Assembly (NCBI RefSeq): GCF_900537115.1
Contig: NZ_UNRG01000008.1
Span: 103,767-167,766, forward strand
Direction of reading: 5' to 3'
DNA length: 64,000 nt
Source: Arthrobacter sp. Alg241-R88
GTDB taxonomy: Bacteria; Actinomycetota; Actinomycetes; Actinomycetales; Micrococcaceae
The notes under the pieces were generated by a model. That model was not told the DNA's origin. It saw only the letters and a list, made by a program, of their open reading frames with translations, and did no database searches. Shown in pieces: positions 32,218 to 41,261 of the stretch. A program made the position numbers and the translations under genes. The number at the start of each line of letters is the position of its first letter. The first letter of the stretch is position 1.

Positions 32218-33423
32218 TTAGGTACAGGTACCCGGCGCATCGCCGAAGTCACGGATGGGAAGCCGTGCGCCGCCTTGGAGGGCAGACTGGTGGGCCACGA
32301 TCCCCGGGAGGGTAAAGCGGGCGGCCACCCAGGCGTTTACGGGAGGAAGAGTGCCGTTGTTGACGGCGGTCACGAAGTCGTCCACGAGGAAGTGGTGGCT
32401 TCCTTCATGGCCGTTCGGTGCGCCGCGGAACTCCTCCGGAAGCCGCTCGGGATCATGAACCGGGGCCAGGCCGGAAACGAAGGCGTCCCTTAGTTCAGCT
32501 GCCACATTGGCCAGGGAAGGGTCGTCCAAGGGCATGCTGGGATGGGTTTCCAGCTGCTCCGAAATGTCGTGGACGTTCACCTTGTCCTGCCAGACGGCGA
32601 CTTTCGCCAGCTGTTCGAAGCTTCCCTCGGTTCCGAAGAACCGGAACCGGGATTCGCGGATGTGTGAGGGGTAGCCCACACGGCGCATTTCGTTGGTGCG
32701 CATCACGCCGCCGTCGTTCAGTTCAAACAATGCCGTGGCGTTGGAGAAGTCGTTGCCAAACATGCTGACGTCCCTGTCGAAGACACCGTCATTGCGGTCA
32801 TCCTTGACCCCGACGCAGCTGACGCTGACAGCATGGGCGGGAAACGCACCCAGGACTCCGCCCACGGCATGGGTGGGATACAACATGGGCGGGTAGCTGG
32901 CGGTTTCCTTCCAGCGGTCACCTCCGCTGTACTGGTACGCCTCGTAGAAACCCAGGTCCATGTCGTGGACGTAATCGCCCTCGGTATAGAAGATCCTGCC
33001 GAACTTTCCGTCGGCATGCTGCTTTCGCGCATATACCGTGGCGGGGTTGTAATAACTGGTCTCCCCCATCATGTACACCAGGCCGGTGTCCCGGACAGCT
33101 TCGATGATGCGGGCAATTTCCTCCTCGGAGATTGCCATGGGAACGGCCGAGTAGACGTGCTTTCCGGCCCGCAGCGCCTGCTCCACCAGGGGCCCGTGGG
33201 TCCATCGCTGAGTGAAGATGGCCACGGCGTCGACGTCGGAGGCAAGCAGGTCCTCAAAGCTCGCCTTTGACCCGGCCAGGTGATAGCGGTCCACTGTCTC
33301 CGTGGCGCGTTCCGGCACGTCGTCCACCACATGCACGGCGCCAACACCTGGGTGCAGATTGAAGAGGTGGGCGAACTGGCTGCCGAATTGGCCGGCGCCT
33401 ACTACACCGATTGAGAACGTCAT
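32218..33423 (-). CDS. Gfo/Idh/MocA-family NAD(P)-dependent oxidoreductase
   Basis: Protein of 401 residues from the ATG at 33423, with GGAAAGG upstream. The N-terminal Rossmann motif is IGVVGAGQFGSQFAHLFNLH. The family EKP-like segment appears as RAGKHVYSAVPMAISEEE, where the usual Glu-Lys-Pro is replaced by Ala-Val-Pro. The C-terminal alpha/beta domain includes NPATVYARKQHADGKFG. The substrate is probably a sugar or glycoside. It is transcribed with lacI and divergent from the transporter, so it may help degrade or modify the imported alpha-galactoside. Confidence 0.82.
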   Translation of the reverse strand: MTFSIGVVGAGQFGSQFAHLFNLHPGVGAVHVVDDVPERATETVDRYHLAGSKASFEDLLASDVDAVAIFTQRWTHGPLVEQALRAGKHVYSAVPMAISEEEIARIIEAVRDTGLVYMMGETSYYNPATVYARKQHADGKFGRIFYTEGDYVHDMDLGFYEAYQYSGGDRWKETASYPPMLYPTHAVGGVLGAFPAHAVSVSCVGVKDDRNDGVFDRDVSMFGNDFSNATALFELNDGGVMRTNEMRRVGYPSHIRESRFRFFGTEGSFEQLAKVAVWQDKVNVHDISEQLETHPSMPLDDPSLANVAAELRDAFVSGLAPVHDPERLPEEFRGAPNGHEGSHHFLVDDFVTAVNNGTLPPVNAWVAARFTLPGIVAHQSALQGGARLPIRDFGDAPGTCT

Positions 33424-33498
33424 TGTCTGCCTTTCCGTGGAGGTAAGGAGGGGCGCCGGGCAAGCGCTGTCCCTCAAGACGCCAGTGTGGCAGGACAA

Positions 33499-33591
33499 TC
33501 TACTCGAGTCAACAGCGCAATCGAATGGATGACAGTAGTCGCAGGGTATAAAGAAAAAGTTCTTGCCACCCCCTTTCTACTCGTGTAGATT
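33499..33591. promoter_or_regulatory. divergent promoter region with two TCTACTCG operator-like sites
   Basis: TTGCCA (33563-33568) and TAGATT (33586-33591) with 17 bp between them form a good promoter for the transporter operon. TCTAC-TCGT-GTAGA (33576-33589) is an inverted repeat lying between and over the -10, the classic place for a repressor. TCTACTCGAGT (33499-33509) shares its first eight bases and contains ACTCGAGT, a perfect 8-bp palindrome. LacI-family control from both sites, possibly with looping, is inferred. Confidence 0.6.
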
Positions 33592-33635
33592 CTTTTCCAG
33601 TTGTTACCCCCATCACAGTCAGGAAAGGGTCGAAG

Positions 33636-34580
33636 ATGACCACCCTTGCCAAACACTCGAGATCCGCTTCGCCCGCTTCGGCGTCCTCCCCGAAGCCGCA
33701 GGGCAGCCACCGCCGTTTCGGAGACCTTAAGATCGCACTGCTTTTCATTGCCCCGGCAATGATCGGGTTCATTGTTTTCTACGTCGTGCCGACCATCCGG
33801 GGTCTCTACCTCAGCTTCACGGAGTACAGCATCCTCGGTGAACCGGAATGGATCGGCCTGGACAACTACACGGCGATCGCCAAGGACCCGCTGTTTTGGA
33901 ATTCCCTGGCTGTCACCGGGCAGTACGTCTTCATCAACATCATCGTCCAGACTGCCTTGGCCCTGGGCCTGGCCCTGCTGATGCACAAGGTGGCGAAGTC
34001 CACCCTTATCCGCGGCGCCCTCCTGCTGCCCTGGATGATGTCAAACGTCATCGCAGCACTGCTCTGGTTCTGGATGCTCGACTACCAGATCGGCGTGGTG
34101 AACCAGTTCATCGAATGGGCCGGCCTCCCCCGCGTCGCGTTCTTCGGAAGTGAGGAGTGGGCCATCCCCACCCAGGCCCTGATCAACACCTGGCGCCACA
34201 TGGGCTACACCGCGTTGCTCATCTTCGCCGGCATGCAGGCCATCCCCGGCCACCTCTACGAAGTAGCCAAACTTGACGGTGCTTCGCCGTTCCAGACCTT
34301 CCGCAAGATCACAATTCCACTGCTGCGGCCGGTGCTGGTCCTCGTCCTTGTGGTCACGGTCATCGGCTCATTCCAGGTCTTTGACACCGTTTCAGTCACC
34401 ACGGGCGGCGGGCCGGTTAACGCCACCCGCGTCATCCAGTACTACATCTACCAGCGTGCCTTCACCGAGTCGGACTTCGGCTACGGATCTGCCATCGCCG
34501 TCATTCTCTTCCTCATCCTCGCCCTGGTGGCCTTCATCCAGATGAAGTTCCTCAAGGGCAACGAGTCGGACCTGGACTAG
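33636..34580 (+). CDS. carbohydrate ABC transporter permease (MalF/UgpA type)
   Basis: Protein of 314 residues with six membrane helices, the first being IALLFIAPAMIGFIVFYVV near residue 30. The EAA loop is HLYEVAKLDGASPFQTFRKITIPLL. It forms the heterodimeric channel with the next gene product. AGGAAAGG lies upstream of the start. No ATP-binding subunit is encoded here, so a shared MsiK-type ATPase elsewhere is needed, as known for many actinobacterial sugar importers. Confidence 0.92.
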   Translation: MTTLAKHSRSASPASASSPKPQGSHRRFGDLKIALLFIAPAMIGFIVFYVVPTIRGLYLSFTEYSILGEPEWIGLDNYTAIAKDPLFWNSLAVTGQYVFINIIVQTALALGLALLMHKVAKSTLIRGALLLPWMMSNVIAALLWFWMLDYQIGVVNQFIEWAGLPRVAFFGSEEWAIPTQALINTWRHMGYTALLIFAGMQAIPGHLYEVAKLDGASPFQTFRKITIPLLRPVLVLVLVVTVIGSFQVFDTVSVTTGGGPVNATRVIQYYIYQRAFTESDFGYGSAIAVILFLILALVAFIQMKFLKGNESDLD

Positions 34581-34589
34581 GAGCCCCGC

Positions 34590-35516
34590 ATGACCACCAC
34601 CACCAGCCGCGCACCGCTGCCGGCCGCAACCCGCCGTCGTCGTCCCTTCAACCCCCGCCGCGCAGGTGCCTGGGCCCTCCTGGTCCTCGCGATTGCGGTC
34701 TCTGTCCTCCCGTTCCTCTGGGTGCTGCGCACGGCGTTGTCAACGAACTCGGCGCTGGCTTCGAATTCAACAAGCCTGCTTCCCGCGGAATTCACCTTTG
34801 GGGCCTTTATGCGGGTGTTCGGGCTGCAGAGCCCGGCCGACGCCGTCGCAGAAGGCGGCTCCGGTGCCGCCATCGATTTCTGGCTCTACCTGCGGAACTC
34901 CATTATTTTCTCCTCGATTACCACTGCTGGGGCCGTGTTCTTCAGCGCGATGGCTGCCTATGCCTTTGCCCGCCTTCGCTGGAAGGGCCGCAACGTAGTC
35001 TTCAGCCTGTTCCTGGGCACCATGCTGGTCCCGCCGATCTTCACGGCCCTGCCCAACTTCCTGCTGATCAAGAACCTGGACCTGCTCAACACGATGCTCG
35101 GCATGGTCCTGCCGTACGTGTTTATGACCCCGTTCGCCATCTTCTTCCTGCGCCAGTTCTTCCTGAACATGTCCCGCGAGGTCGAAGAGGCAGCCATGCT
35201 CGACGGCGCCAAGCACCTGCGCATCTTCTTCCAGATCATCCTCCCCAACGCCGCAGCCCCCCTCGCCACGCTCGCACTGCTCACCTTCATCGGCCAGTGG
35301 AACGAATACTTCTGGCCCCTGCTGGTCGGTTCCCAGGACGACGTCCGCGTACTCCAGGTGGGGCTGGGCGTCTTCAAGTCACAGTCCCCGCAGGGAGCAC
35401 CGGACTGGTCCGGCCTGATGGCCGCAACCCTCATCTCGGCCCTGCCGGTACTGATCCTCTTCGCCGCCTTCGGCAAGAAGATCGTCAACTCCATCGGCTT
35501 CTCCGGCATCAAATAA
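34590..35516 (+). CDS. carbohydrate ABC transporter permease (MalG/UgpE type)
   Basis: Protein of 308 residues with six membrane helices. The EAA loop is EVEEAAMLDGAKHLRIFFQIILPNA. The N-terminal helix is WALLVLAIAVSVLPFLWVLRTAL. It starts 9 bp after the preceding permease. It pairs with that permease and the lipoprotein encoded next to import an oligosaccharide, probably an alpha-galactoside given the linked GH36 enzyme. Confidence 0.92.
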   Translation: MTTTTSRAPLPAATRRRRPFNPRRAGAWALLVLAIAVSVLPFLWVLRTALSTNSALASNSTSLLPAEFTFGAFMRVFGLQSPADAVAEGGSGAAIDFWLYLRNSIIFSSITTAGAVFFSAMAAYAFARLRWKGRNVVFSLFLGTMLVPPIFTALPNFLLIKNLDLLNTMLGMVLPYVFMTPFAIFFLRQFFLNMSREVEEAAMLDGAKHLRIFFQIILPNAAAPLATLALLTFIGQWNEYFWPLLVGSQDDVRVLQVGLGVFKSQSPQGAPDWSGLMAATLISALPVLILFAAFGKKIVNSIGFSGIK

Positions 35517-35576
35517 GCACCCCGCCCCTCATTACCCCTGTACTCCCCATCCCATTCCCGAACGGAAAGTAGAACC

Positions 35577-36914
35577 ATGAAGAAATCCCTCGGCGCCGTT
35601 GCCGTCGCCGCAGCCGTCGCGCTCTCCCTGTCCGCCTGCAGCGGATCCTCCTCCGAAGAAGCCGCCAAGGGCGAAATCAGCTACTGGCTCTGGGACGCCA
35701 ACCAGCTCCCCGCCTACCAGCAGTGCGCTGAAGATTTCACAAAGGCCAATCCGGATATCACGGTCAAGATCACACAGCGCGGCTGGGACGACTACTGGAG
35801 CACCCTCACCAACGGTTTCGTCGGCGGCACCGCCCCCGACGTCTTCACCAACCACCTCGGACGCTACGGCGAACTGGCGGAAAACAAGCAACTGCTGCCC
35901 ATCGACGACGCTGTCGAAAAGGACAATGTGGACCTGGCCGGCTACAACGAGGGCCTGGCCGATCTCTGGGTGGGCCAGGACGGCAAGCGCTACGGACTGC
36001 CCAAGGACTGGGACACCATTGGCCTGTTCTACAACAAGGCGATGCTCGCCGGTGCCGGCATCACCGAGGACCAGATGAAGGATCTGACCTGGAACCCGCA
36101 GGACGGCGGCAGCTACGAAAAGGTCATCGCGCACCTCACCGTGGACAAGAGCGGCAAGCGCGGCGACGAGCCCGGCTTCGACAAGAACAACGTTGAGGTC
36201 TACGGCCTGGGCCTGAACGGCGGCGGCGACTCCTCCGGCCAGACCGAATGGAGCTACCTCACCAACACCACCGGCTGGTCCCACACGGACAAGAACCCGT
36301 GGGGCACCCAGTACAACTACGACGACCCCAAATTCCAGGCGAGCATGGACTGGTTCGCCGGGCTTGCTGACAAGGGTTACATGCCCAAGCTGGAGACCAC
36401 CGTTGGTGCGGCCATGGCGGACACCTTCGCGGCCGGCAAGTCCGCCATCAACGCCCACGGCTCCTGGATGATCGGCCAGTACACCGGCTATAAGGGCATC
36501 GAAGTCGGCATCGCCCCCACCCCGGTGGGCCCGGAAGGCGAACGCGCGTCAATGTTCAACGGCCTGGCTGATTCCATCTGGGCCGGCACCGAGAAGAAGG
36601 ACGCAGCCATCAAGTGGGTGGAGTACCTCGCCTCGGCTGGCTGCCAGGACGTCGTAGCTTCCAAGGCAGTAGTCTTCCCCGCCCTCAAGACGTCCTCGGA
36701 CAAGGCCGCGGAAGCCTTCAAGGCCAAGGGTGTGGACGTCACCGCGTTCACCGAGCACGTCAAGAACAAGACCACGTTCCTCTACCCCATCACGGACAAC
36801 ACCGCCAAGGTCAAGGGCATCATGGAGCCGGCCATGGACGCCGTCGTCTCCGGCAAGGCACCCGCCAGCTCCCTAACCCAGGCCAACGAACAGGTCAACG
36901 CCCTCTTCAAGTAG
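35577..36914 (+). CDS. sugar-binding lipoprotein of the ABC importer
   Basis: Protein of 445 residues. The signal peptide MKKSLGAVAVAAAVALSLSAC ends in a lipobox with Cys 21. The mature protein is an extracellular solute-binding protein family 1: ISYWLWDANQLPAYQQCAEDF, VTFTNHLGRY-like surface (DVFTNHLGRYGELAENKQLLP) and TFAAGKSAINAHGSWMIGQY. It is anchored on the outside and delivers sugar to the two permeases. GGAAAG lies 8 nt upstream of the ATG. Two hairpins follow the gene. Confidence 0.93.
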   Translation: MKKSLGAVAVAAAVALSLSACSGSSSEEAAKGEISYWLWDANQLPAYQQCAEDFTKANPDITVKITQRGWDDYWSTLTNGFVGGTAPDVFTNHLGRYGELAENKQLLPIDDAVEKDNVDLAGYNEGLADLWVGQDGKRYGLPKDWDTIGLFYNKAMLAGAGITEDQMKDLTWNPQDGGSYEKVIAHLTVDKSGKRGDEPGFDKNNVEVYGLGLNGGGDSSGQTEWSYLTNTTGWSHTDKNPWGTQYNYDDPKFQASMDWFAGLADKGYMPKLETTVGAAMADTFAAGKSAINAHGSWMIGQYTGYKGIEVGIAPTPVGPEGERASMFNGLADSIWAGTEKKDAAIKWVEYLASAGCQDVVASKAVVFPALKTSSDKAAEAFKAKGVDVTAFTEHVKNKTTFLYPITDNTAKVKGIMEPAMDAVVSGKAPASSLTQANEQVNALFK

Positions 36915-36929
36915 GCCTTGCCCCACAGC

Positions 36930-36997
36930 GTGGCTGCGTATGTGGTCGCAGCCACCGCACTGGATGCCGCCGTCTCCTCCTCGCGGCGGCGGCATCC
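36930..36997 (+). repeat. two perfect hairpins between the binding-protein and alpha-galactosidase genes
   Basis: Hairpin one: GTGGCTGCG (36930-36938) with CGCAGCCAC (36947-36955). Hairpin two: GGATGCCGCCG (36962-36972) with CGGCGGCATCC (36987-36997), 11 bp. In sugar operons such elements often protect or raise the binding-protein mRNA relative to distal genes. Partial termination is the other reading. Confidence 0.65.
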
Positions 36998-37068
36998 GGC
37001 CAACCCTTCCCTCTGAGCTACCCGTTCCGCGTCACCGGACGCACCCCTTGAGCACCGAAAGAGATCCT

Positions 37069-39249
37069 ATGGACCCCCTCCACCTCCGTTCCGCCGGCAC
37101 CAGCCTGGTGATCAGTTTCGACAGCGGGGAGGCCGAGATCATCCACTGGGGCGCGGATCTTGGCAGCACCCTGCCGGACCTTGCCATCCTGGGCGAGCCG
37201 GTCCCCCACTCCGCCATTGACGTCACCGTCCCCGCCGGCCTGCTGCCGCAGGCGTCCTCCAGCTGGCGCGGCCGTCCGGGCCTCCGCGGCCACCGCATTG
37301 CCGACGGCGTCTCCGGACTCGACTTCTCCCCTCGTCTACGGGCGGTGGCAGCGCGCACCGAGGGCAACACGGCCGTCATCAGCCAGGCTGATCCGGAGGC
37401 CGGGCTCTCCGTCGAATCGACCCTGGCACTGCACGACGGCGGCCTGCTGGAGCTGCGGCACACCGTCACCAATGACGGCACCACCCCTTACCAGCTGGAC
37501 GAACTGGCGACGGTCCTCCCGGTGGCCCCGGACGCCGTCGAACTCCTTGACCTGACGGGCCGCTGGTGCCGGGAAAACCACCCGCAGCGCCGGGCCATCC
37601 AGCAGGGCACCTGGGTGCGGACCGGCCGCCACGGGCGCACCGGGCACGATTCGTCCCTCCTGCTGGCCGCCGGCACTGCCGGCTTCGGCAACCGCCACGG
37701 CAAAGTCTGGGCCACCCACCTGGCGTGGAGTGGAAACCACGAGCAGTTCACCGACACCCTTGGCGACGGCCGCACCATGATCGGCGGATCGGAACTCCTG
37801 GGACCGGCCGAGGTCATCCTCGAACCGCAGGGCACGTACACCACGCCCTCCCTGTTTGCCGCCTACTCCGACCGCGGCCTGGACGGCATCAGCGAAGCCT
37901 TCTACAGCTGGTTCCGGTCCCGCCCCCACCACGTCCTCCCCTCTGCCGGCGGCGGCAAGCCGCGCCCGGTGGTGCTGAACACCTGGGAAGCCGTCTACTT
38001 CGACCACAACCTGTCCACGCTGATCGAGCTCGCAGACTCAGCCGCGGAGCTCGGCGTCGAACGCTTTGTCCTCGACGACGGCTGGTTCCGCGGGCGCCGC
38101 GACGACCACGCCGGCCTGGGCGACTGGTACGTGGACGAGTCCCTGTGGCCCAACGGTCTGACTCCACTGATCGACGCCGTTACGTTGCGGGGCATGGAAT
38201 TCGGCCTGTGGGTGGAGCCCGAAATGGTCAACCTCGATTCCGACGTTGCACGTGCGCACCCCGAGTGGATCGTGGGCCCGGCAGCCCTCTCCCACAAGGA
38301 CGGCGGGCGCCTGCCGCTGGAGTGGCGGAACCAGCACATCATCAACCTGGTCAACCCCGAAGCCTGGCAGTACATCTATGACCGCATTGATGCCCTCCTG
38401 ACCGAAAACAACATCAGTTACCTCAAATGGGACCAGAACCGGGACCTCCTGGAGCATGGCCACGCCGGACGCTCGTCCGTGCACGAGCAGACCCTTGCCG
38501 CCTACCGCCTGTTTGACGAGCTGAAGAAGTCGCATCCCGGCGTCGAAATTGAAAGCTGCTCCTCCGGCGGCGCCCGCGTGGACCTCGGAATTTTGGAACG
38601 GACGGACCGGATCTGGGCCTCGGACTGCAACGACGCCCTGGAGCGGCAGAGCATCCAGCGCTGGACCGGGCTGGTGGTTCCGCCGGAGCTGGTGGGCGGG
38701 CACATCGGCCCCACCACCTCGCACACCACAGCCCGCACGCATGACCTGTCCTTCCGTGCCATTACGGCCCTCTTCGGGCACTTCGGCATGGAGTGGGACG
38801 TCCGGCAGGTTGCCGGTGCCGAGCGGGAGGACCTCAAACGGTTCATCGCGCTGTTCAAGGAACACCGGGACCTCATCCACAGCGGACGGATGGTCCGCGC
38901 TGACGTGCCGGACGAGTCACTGATGCTGCACGGTGCGGTCGCCCCAGAGTCGCCCCAGACAGGCACGACGGCGGCACTGTTCGCCCTGGTCAGCACACGC
39001 ACCGCTTTCGCCGAGCAGCCCGGCAAGGTCACCATCCCCGGCCTTGAGCCGGACCGGACCTATCGGATGGAGGCCATCTCCCCGGTTCCCGGTGACAGCG
39101 ACTACGGGCACACCTTCACGCAGGTCCAGCCCCCGGCCTGGCTGGCCGACGGGGCAGTGGCGAACGGCCGTTTCCTCGCCGAGGTGGGCGTGCCCATGCC
39201 CATCCTCAACCCCGAGCACGCACTGCTGCTTCGTTTCACGGCGCTGTAG
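37069..39249 (+). CDS. GH36 alpha-galactosidase
   Basis: Protein of 726 residues from the ATG at 37069; a longer frame from 36940 runs through the hairpins and is rejected. The N-terminal beta-supersandwich is followed by a TIM barrel. The nucleophile Asp lies in SYLKWDQNRD near residue 454 and the acid/base in WASDCNDALERQSIQ near residue 517. ESCSSGGARVDLGIL and GLWVEPEMVN are also GH36 motifs. There is no signal peptide, so it hydrolyses imported melibiose- or raffinose-type sugars in the cytoplasm. It is the last gene of the operon, followed by a strong hairpin. Confidence 0.93.
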   Translation: MDPLHLRSAGTSLVISFDSGEAEIIHWGADLGSTLPDLAILGEPVPHSAIDVTVPAGLLPQASSSWRGRPGLRGHRIADGVSGLDFSPRLRAVAARTEGNTAVISQADPEAGLSVESTLALHDGGLLELRHTVTNDGTTPYQLDELATVLPVAPDAVELLDLTGRWCRENHPQRRAIQQGTWVRTGRHGRTGHDSSLLLAAGTAGFGNRHGKVWATHLAWSGNHEQFTDTLGDGRTMIGGSELLGPAEVILEPQGTYTTPSLFAAYSDRGLDGISEAFYSWFRSRPHHVLPSAGGGKPRPVVLNTWEAVYFDHNLSTLIELADSAAELGVERFVLDDGWFRGRRDDHAGLGDWYVDESLWPNGLTPLIDAVTLRGMEFGLWVEPEMVNLDSDVARAHPEWIVGPAALSHKDGGRLPLEWRNQHIINLVNPEAWQYIYDRIDALLTENNISYLKWDQNRDLLEHGHAGRSSVHEQTLAAYRLFDELKKSHPGVEIESCSSGGARVDLGILERTDRIWASDCNDALERQSIQRWTGLVVPPELVGGHIGPTTSHTTARTHDLSFRAITALFGHFGMEWDVRQVAGAEREDLKRFIALFKEHRDLIHSGRMVRADVPDESLMLHGAVAPESPQTGTTAALFALVSTRTAFAEQPGKVTIPGLEPDRTYRMEAISPVPGDSDYGHTFTQVQPPAWLADGAVANGRFLAEVGVPMPILNPEHALLLRFTAL

Positions 39250-39272
39250 TCCCCACGGGCCACATGAAGGCT

Positions 39273-39317
39273 GCCCCGGCGTTCCCCGTTCTTCTAAGCT
39301 GCGGGGAACGCCGGGGC
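39273..39317 (+). terminator. strong hairpin terminator after the alpha-galactosidase gene
   Basis: GCCCCGGCGTTCCCC (39273-39287) pairs perfectly over 15 bp with 39303-39317 around a 15-nt loop. No T-run follows. Confidence 0.65.
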
Positions 39318-39384
39318 GGTCTTCGTCGCTGACGGGAGCCGTAAGAATGCGCGGCAGCCCCGCCCAGGCGATAGATTTGCACGC

Positions 39385-39843
39385 ATGACCGAACCCTCTT
39401 CATCAACCAGCCGTGGCACCATCCTGGTAATCAACGGGCCCAACCTGAACCTGCTGGGCACCCGCGAACCCGAGAAGTACGGCACGTCCACCCTGGCTGA
39501 CGTGGAGGAACTAGCCGCCCGGACTGCCGAGGCGCACGGGTTCGTGACCGAGTCTGTTCAGTCAAACCACGAGGGCGTCCTGCTGGACACGATCCACGCC
39601 GCCCGTGGAAACGCCGTCGGCATTGTCCTCAACGCCGGCGCGTTCACGCACACGTCCGTTGCGCTGCGGGATGCCCTTGCCGCCGTGCAGCTGCCGGCGG
39701 TTGAGGTACACATCACCAATGTGCACCAGCGCGAAGAATTCAGGCATCACTCGTTCCTGTCGCCGGTGTGCTCCGCGGTGATCGTGGGCGCAGGCGTATT
39801 CGGTTACAAACTGGCCATCGACTACCTGGCTGAGGTCCTCTAG
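39385..39843 (+). CDS. aroQ: type II 3-dehydroquinate dehydratase
   Basis: Protein of 152 residues, the usual length, catalysing the third step of the shikimate pathway. Family motifs are [18 protein letters not shown] (with the catalytic Tyr on the mobile loop), [22 protein letters not shown] and [17 protein letters not shown] (catalytic His region). TAGATT (39372-39377) stands 7 nt before the ATG, suggesting a leaderless message. No other aro gene is nearby, so it stands alone between the sugar island and marP. Confidence 0.95.
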   Translation: MTEPSSSTSRGTILVINGPNLNLLGTREPEKYGTSTLADVEELAARTAEAHGFVTESVQSNHEGVLLDTIHAARGNAVGIVLNAGAFTHTSVALRDALAAVQLPAVEVHITNVHQREEFRHHSFLSPVCSAVIVGAGVFGYKLAIDYLAEVL

Positions 39844-39892
39844 GTTTCCGCTGCGGCCCGTTCCGGAGGCGCTGCTGCTTCTGGAGGGGCTG

Positions 39893-41077
39893 CTACTTCT
39901 GGATGCACTGCCCCGAGGAAACGGGGGCATTCAACGACGGCGCCTGCGCTGCGACCGGGTTGAGGTAGTCCATGGTGATGGCGAATCCCATCTCTGCGTC
40001 CGACGTCGCCTTGGCGAAGATCACTCCCGCCACCTGGCCGTCGGTGGTCAGCAGGGGTCCGCCGGAGTTGCCCGGCTGGACGTTTCCAGCAAGCCGGTAG
40101 ATCTCTTCCGGCGAGGGGTTGCTGCCGTAGATGTCCGGCACCAGCACCGTGGTGATGTCCTGGACGGTGGCGGGCCGGGACTGGAAGGGGCCGCCATGCG
40201 GGTAACCCGCGAACGCGGCCGGGCTGCCACTGGGCAGGTCCGCGCTCAGCGCCAGCGGCTGGGCAGGCAGGTCATCGACCGCCAGCACCGCGAGATCGCG
40301 CCGGGTATCAAAGTAGACCACCCGGCCGGGCATCGCGCCGCCGTCGTGCATCTCCACGACGGGCTGCGACACGCCCGCCACTACGTGCGCATTCGTTACC
40401 ACCCTGTCTTCGGAAACAACGAAGCCGGTACCGGTCTGGTTCTGGCCGCACTGGTATGCCGTGCCGGCAATTCTCAGGACTGATTGTGCCGCCCTGTTCA
40501 GGGCCGGGGTGTCGGTACTGGCGTTCGGCACAGGCACTGTCGGGCCCTGGTCCAGGCCCTCAATCAAAGTGGGAATGCCGTTGCCGATGACTGTTGAGCG
40601 CAACTGGGCCATGGTGGCTTTTAACGGGTCCGGCGTCAGGCCGTCGATGAAACGGATAACCCTGGAGTCGGCCAGCTGCTGGGAAACGAAGGGCACGCCA
40701 AGGGAGCTGACACTGAAGGCCAGCATGGACATCACCAGCGCGGAGACCACCACGTTGACGGCGCCGCCCACCAGCCGGTCAACGGCCCGGAGGGGCCGAA
40801 TCCGCACCGCGCCGCGGACTTGGCGGCCGATCATGGTTCCGAGGCCGTGCCCCAGAACCACGAGAGCGACGGCGGCGGCCACAATGGCGGTGAGCCTCCA
40901 CCCGGAGTCCTCAACGAAGCCGCTCACAAGGGGGACCGCGAAGAAGGCTGCCACGGCTCCTGCAGCGAATCCGGCAATACCGCCAACTGTTACAAGGAAG
41001 CCGTTGCGCAGACCGTAGATCAGGTAGGACAGCAGCGCCAGGATCAGGACCAGGTCCAGGACAGTCAAGCCGACCAC
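39893..41077 (-). CDS. MarP-family membrane serine protease
   Basis: Protein of 394 residues. Four N-terminal membrane helices form a CvpA-like domain (LTVLDLVLILALLSYLIYGLRNGF first). A trypsin-like protease domain follows on the outer face. Its triad is His in TNAHVV (about residue 230), Asp in RRDLAVL (about 262) and Ser in GNSGGPL (about 339). MarP (Rv3671c) protects M. tuberculosis against acid and is held by a disulfide; cysteines are present here in AYQCGQN and at the C-terminus (SSGQCIQK). It is divergent from crp. Confidence 0.92.
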   Translation of the reverse strand: MVGLTVLDLVLILALLSYLIYGLRNGFLVTVGGIAGFAAGAVAAFFAVPLVSGFVEDSGWRLTAIVAAAVALVVLGHGLGTMIGRQVRGAVRIRPLRAVDRLVGGAVNVVVSALVMSMLAFSVSSLGVPFVSQQLADSRVIRFIDGLTPDPLKATMAQLRSTVIGNGIPTLIEGLDQGPTVPVPNASTDTPALNRAAQSVLRIAGTAYQCGQNQTGTGFVVSEDRVVTNAHVVAGVSQPVVEMHDGGAMPGRVVYFDTRRDLAVLAVDDLPAQPLALSADLPSGSPAAFAGYPHGGPFQSRPATVQDITTVLVPDIYGSNPSPEEIYRLAGNVQPGNSGGPLLTTDGQVAGVIFAKATSDAEMGFAITMDYLNPVAAQAPSLNAPVSSGQCIQK

Positions 41078-41261
41078 TAAGGCTCCTTATCAACAGTTGA
41101 AACCTCATTCTAGTGGCGTACGCTGACAATCTTCTGTGGGTTCCCTTCGCCCTCGGCACCCGCCGCTCGGGCGTTTTGGCTGCCAAGTTCGTCACAGAAC
41201 CTTGAAAATTCTGAAACAATGGCACAAGCGCCACAGCCGACACTTTTATTCAGGAGATTTT

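Noticed and set aside
33636..36914. Sugar ABC operon considered incomplete or broken because no ATPase gene is present
   Set aside because: Actinobacterial family 1 sugar importers commonly share one MsiK-type ATPase encoded elsewhere; permeases and binding protein are full length.
36940..37068. Upstream start for the alpha-galactosidase
   Set aside because: The extension runs through the second hairpin and has no GH36 similarity.
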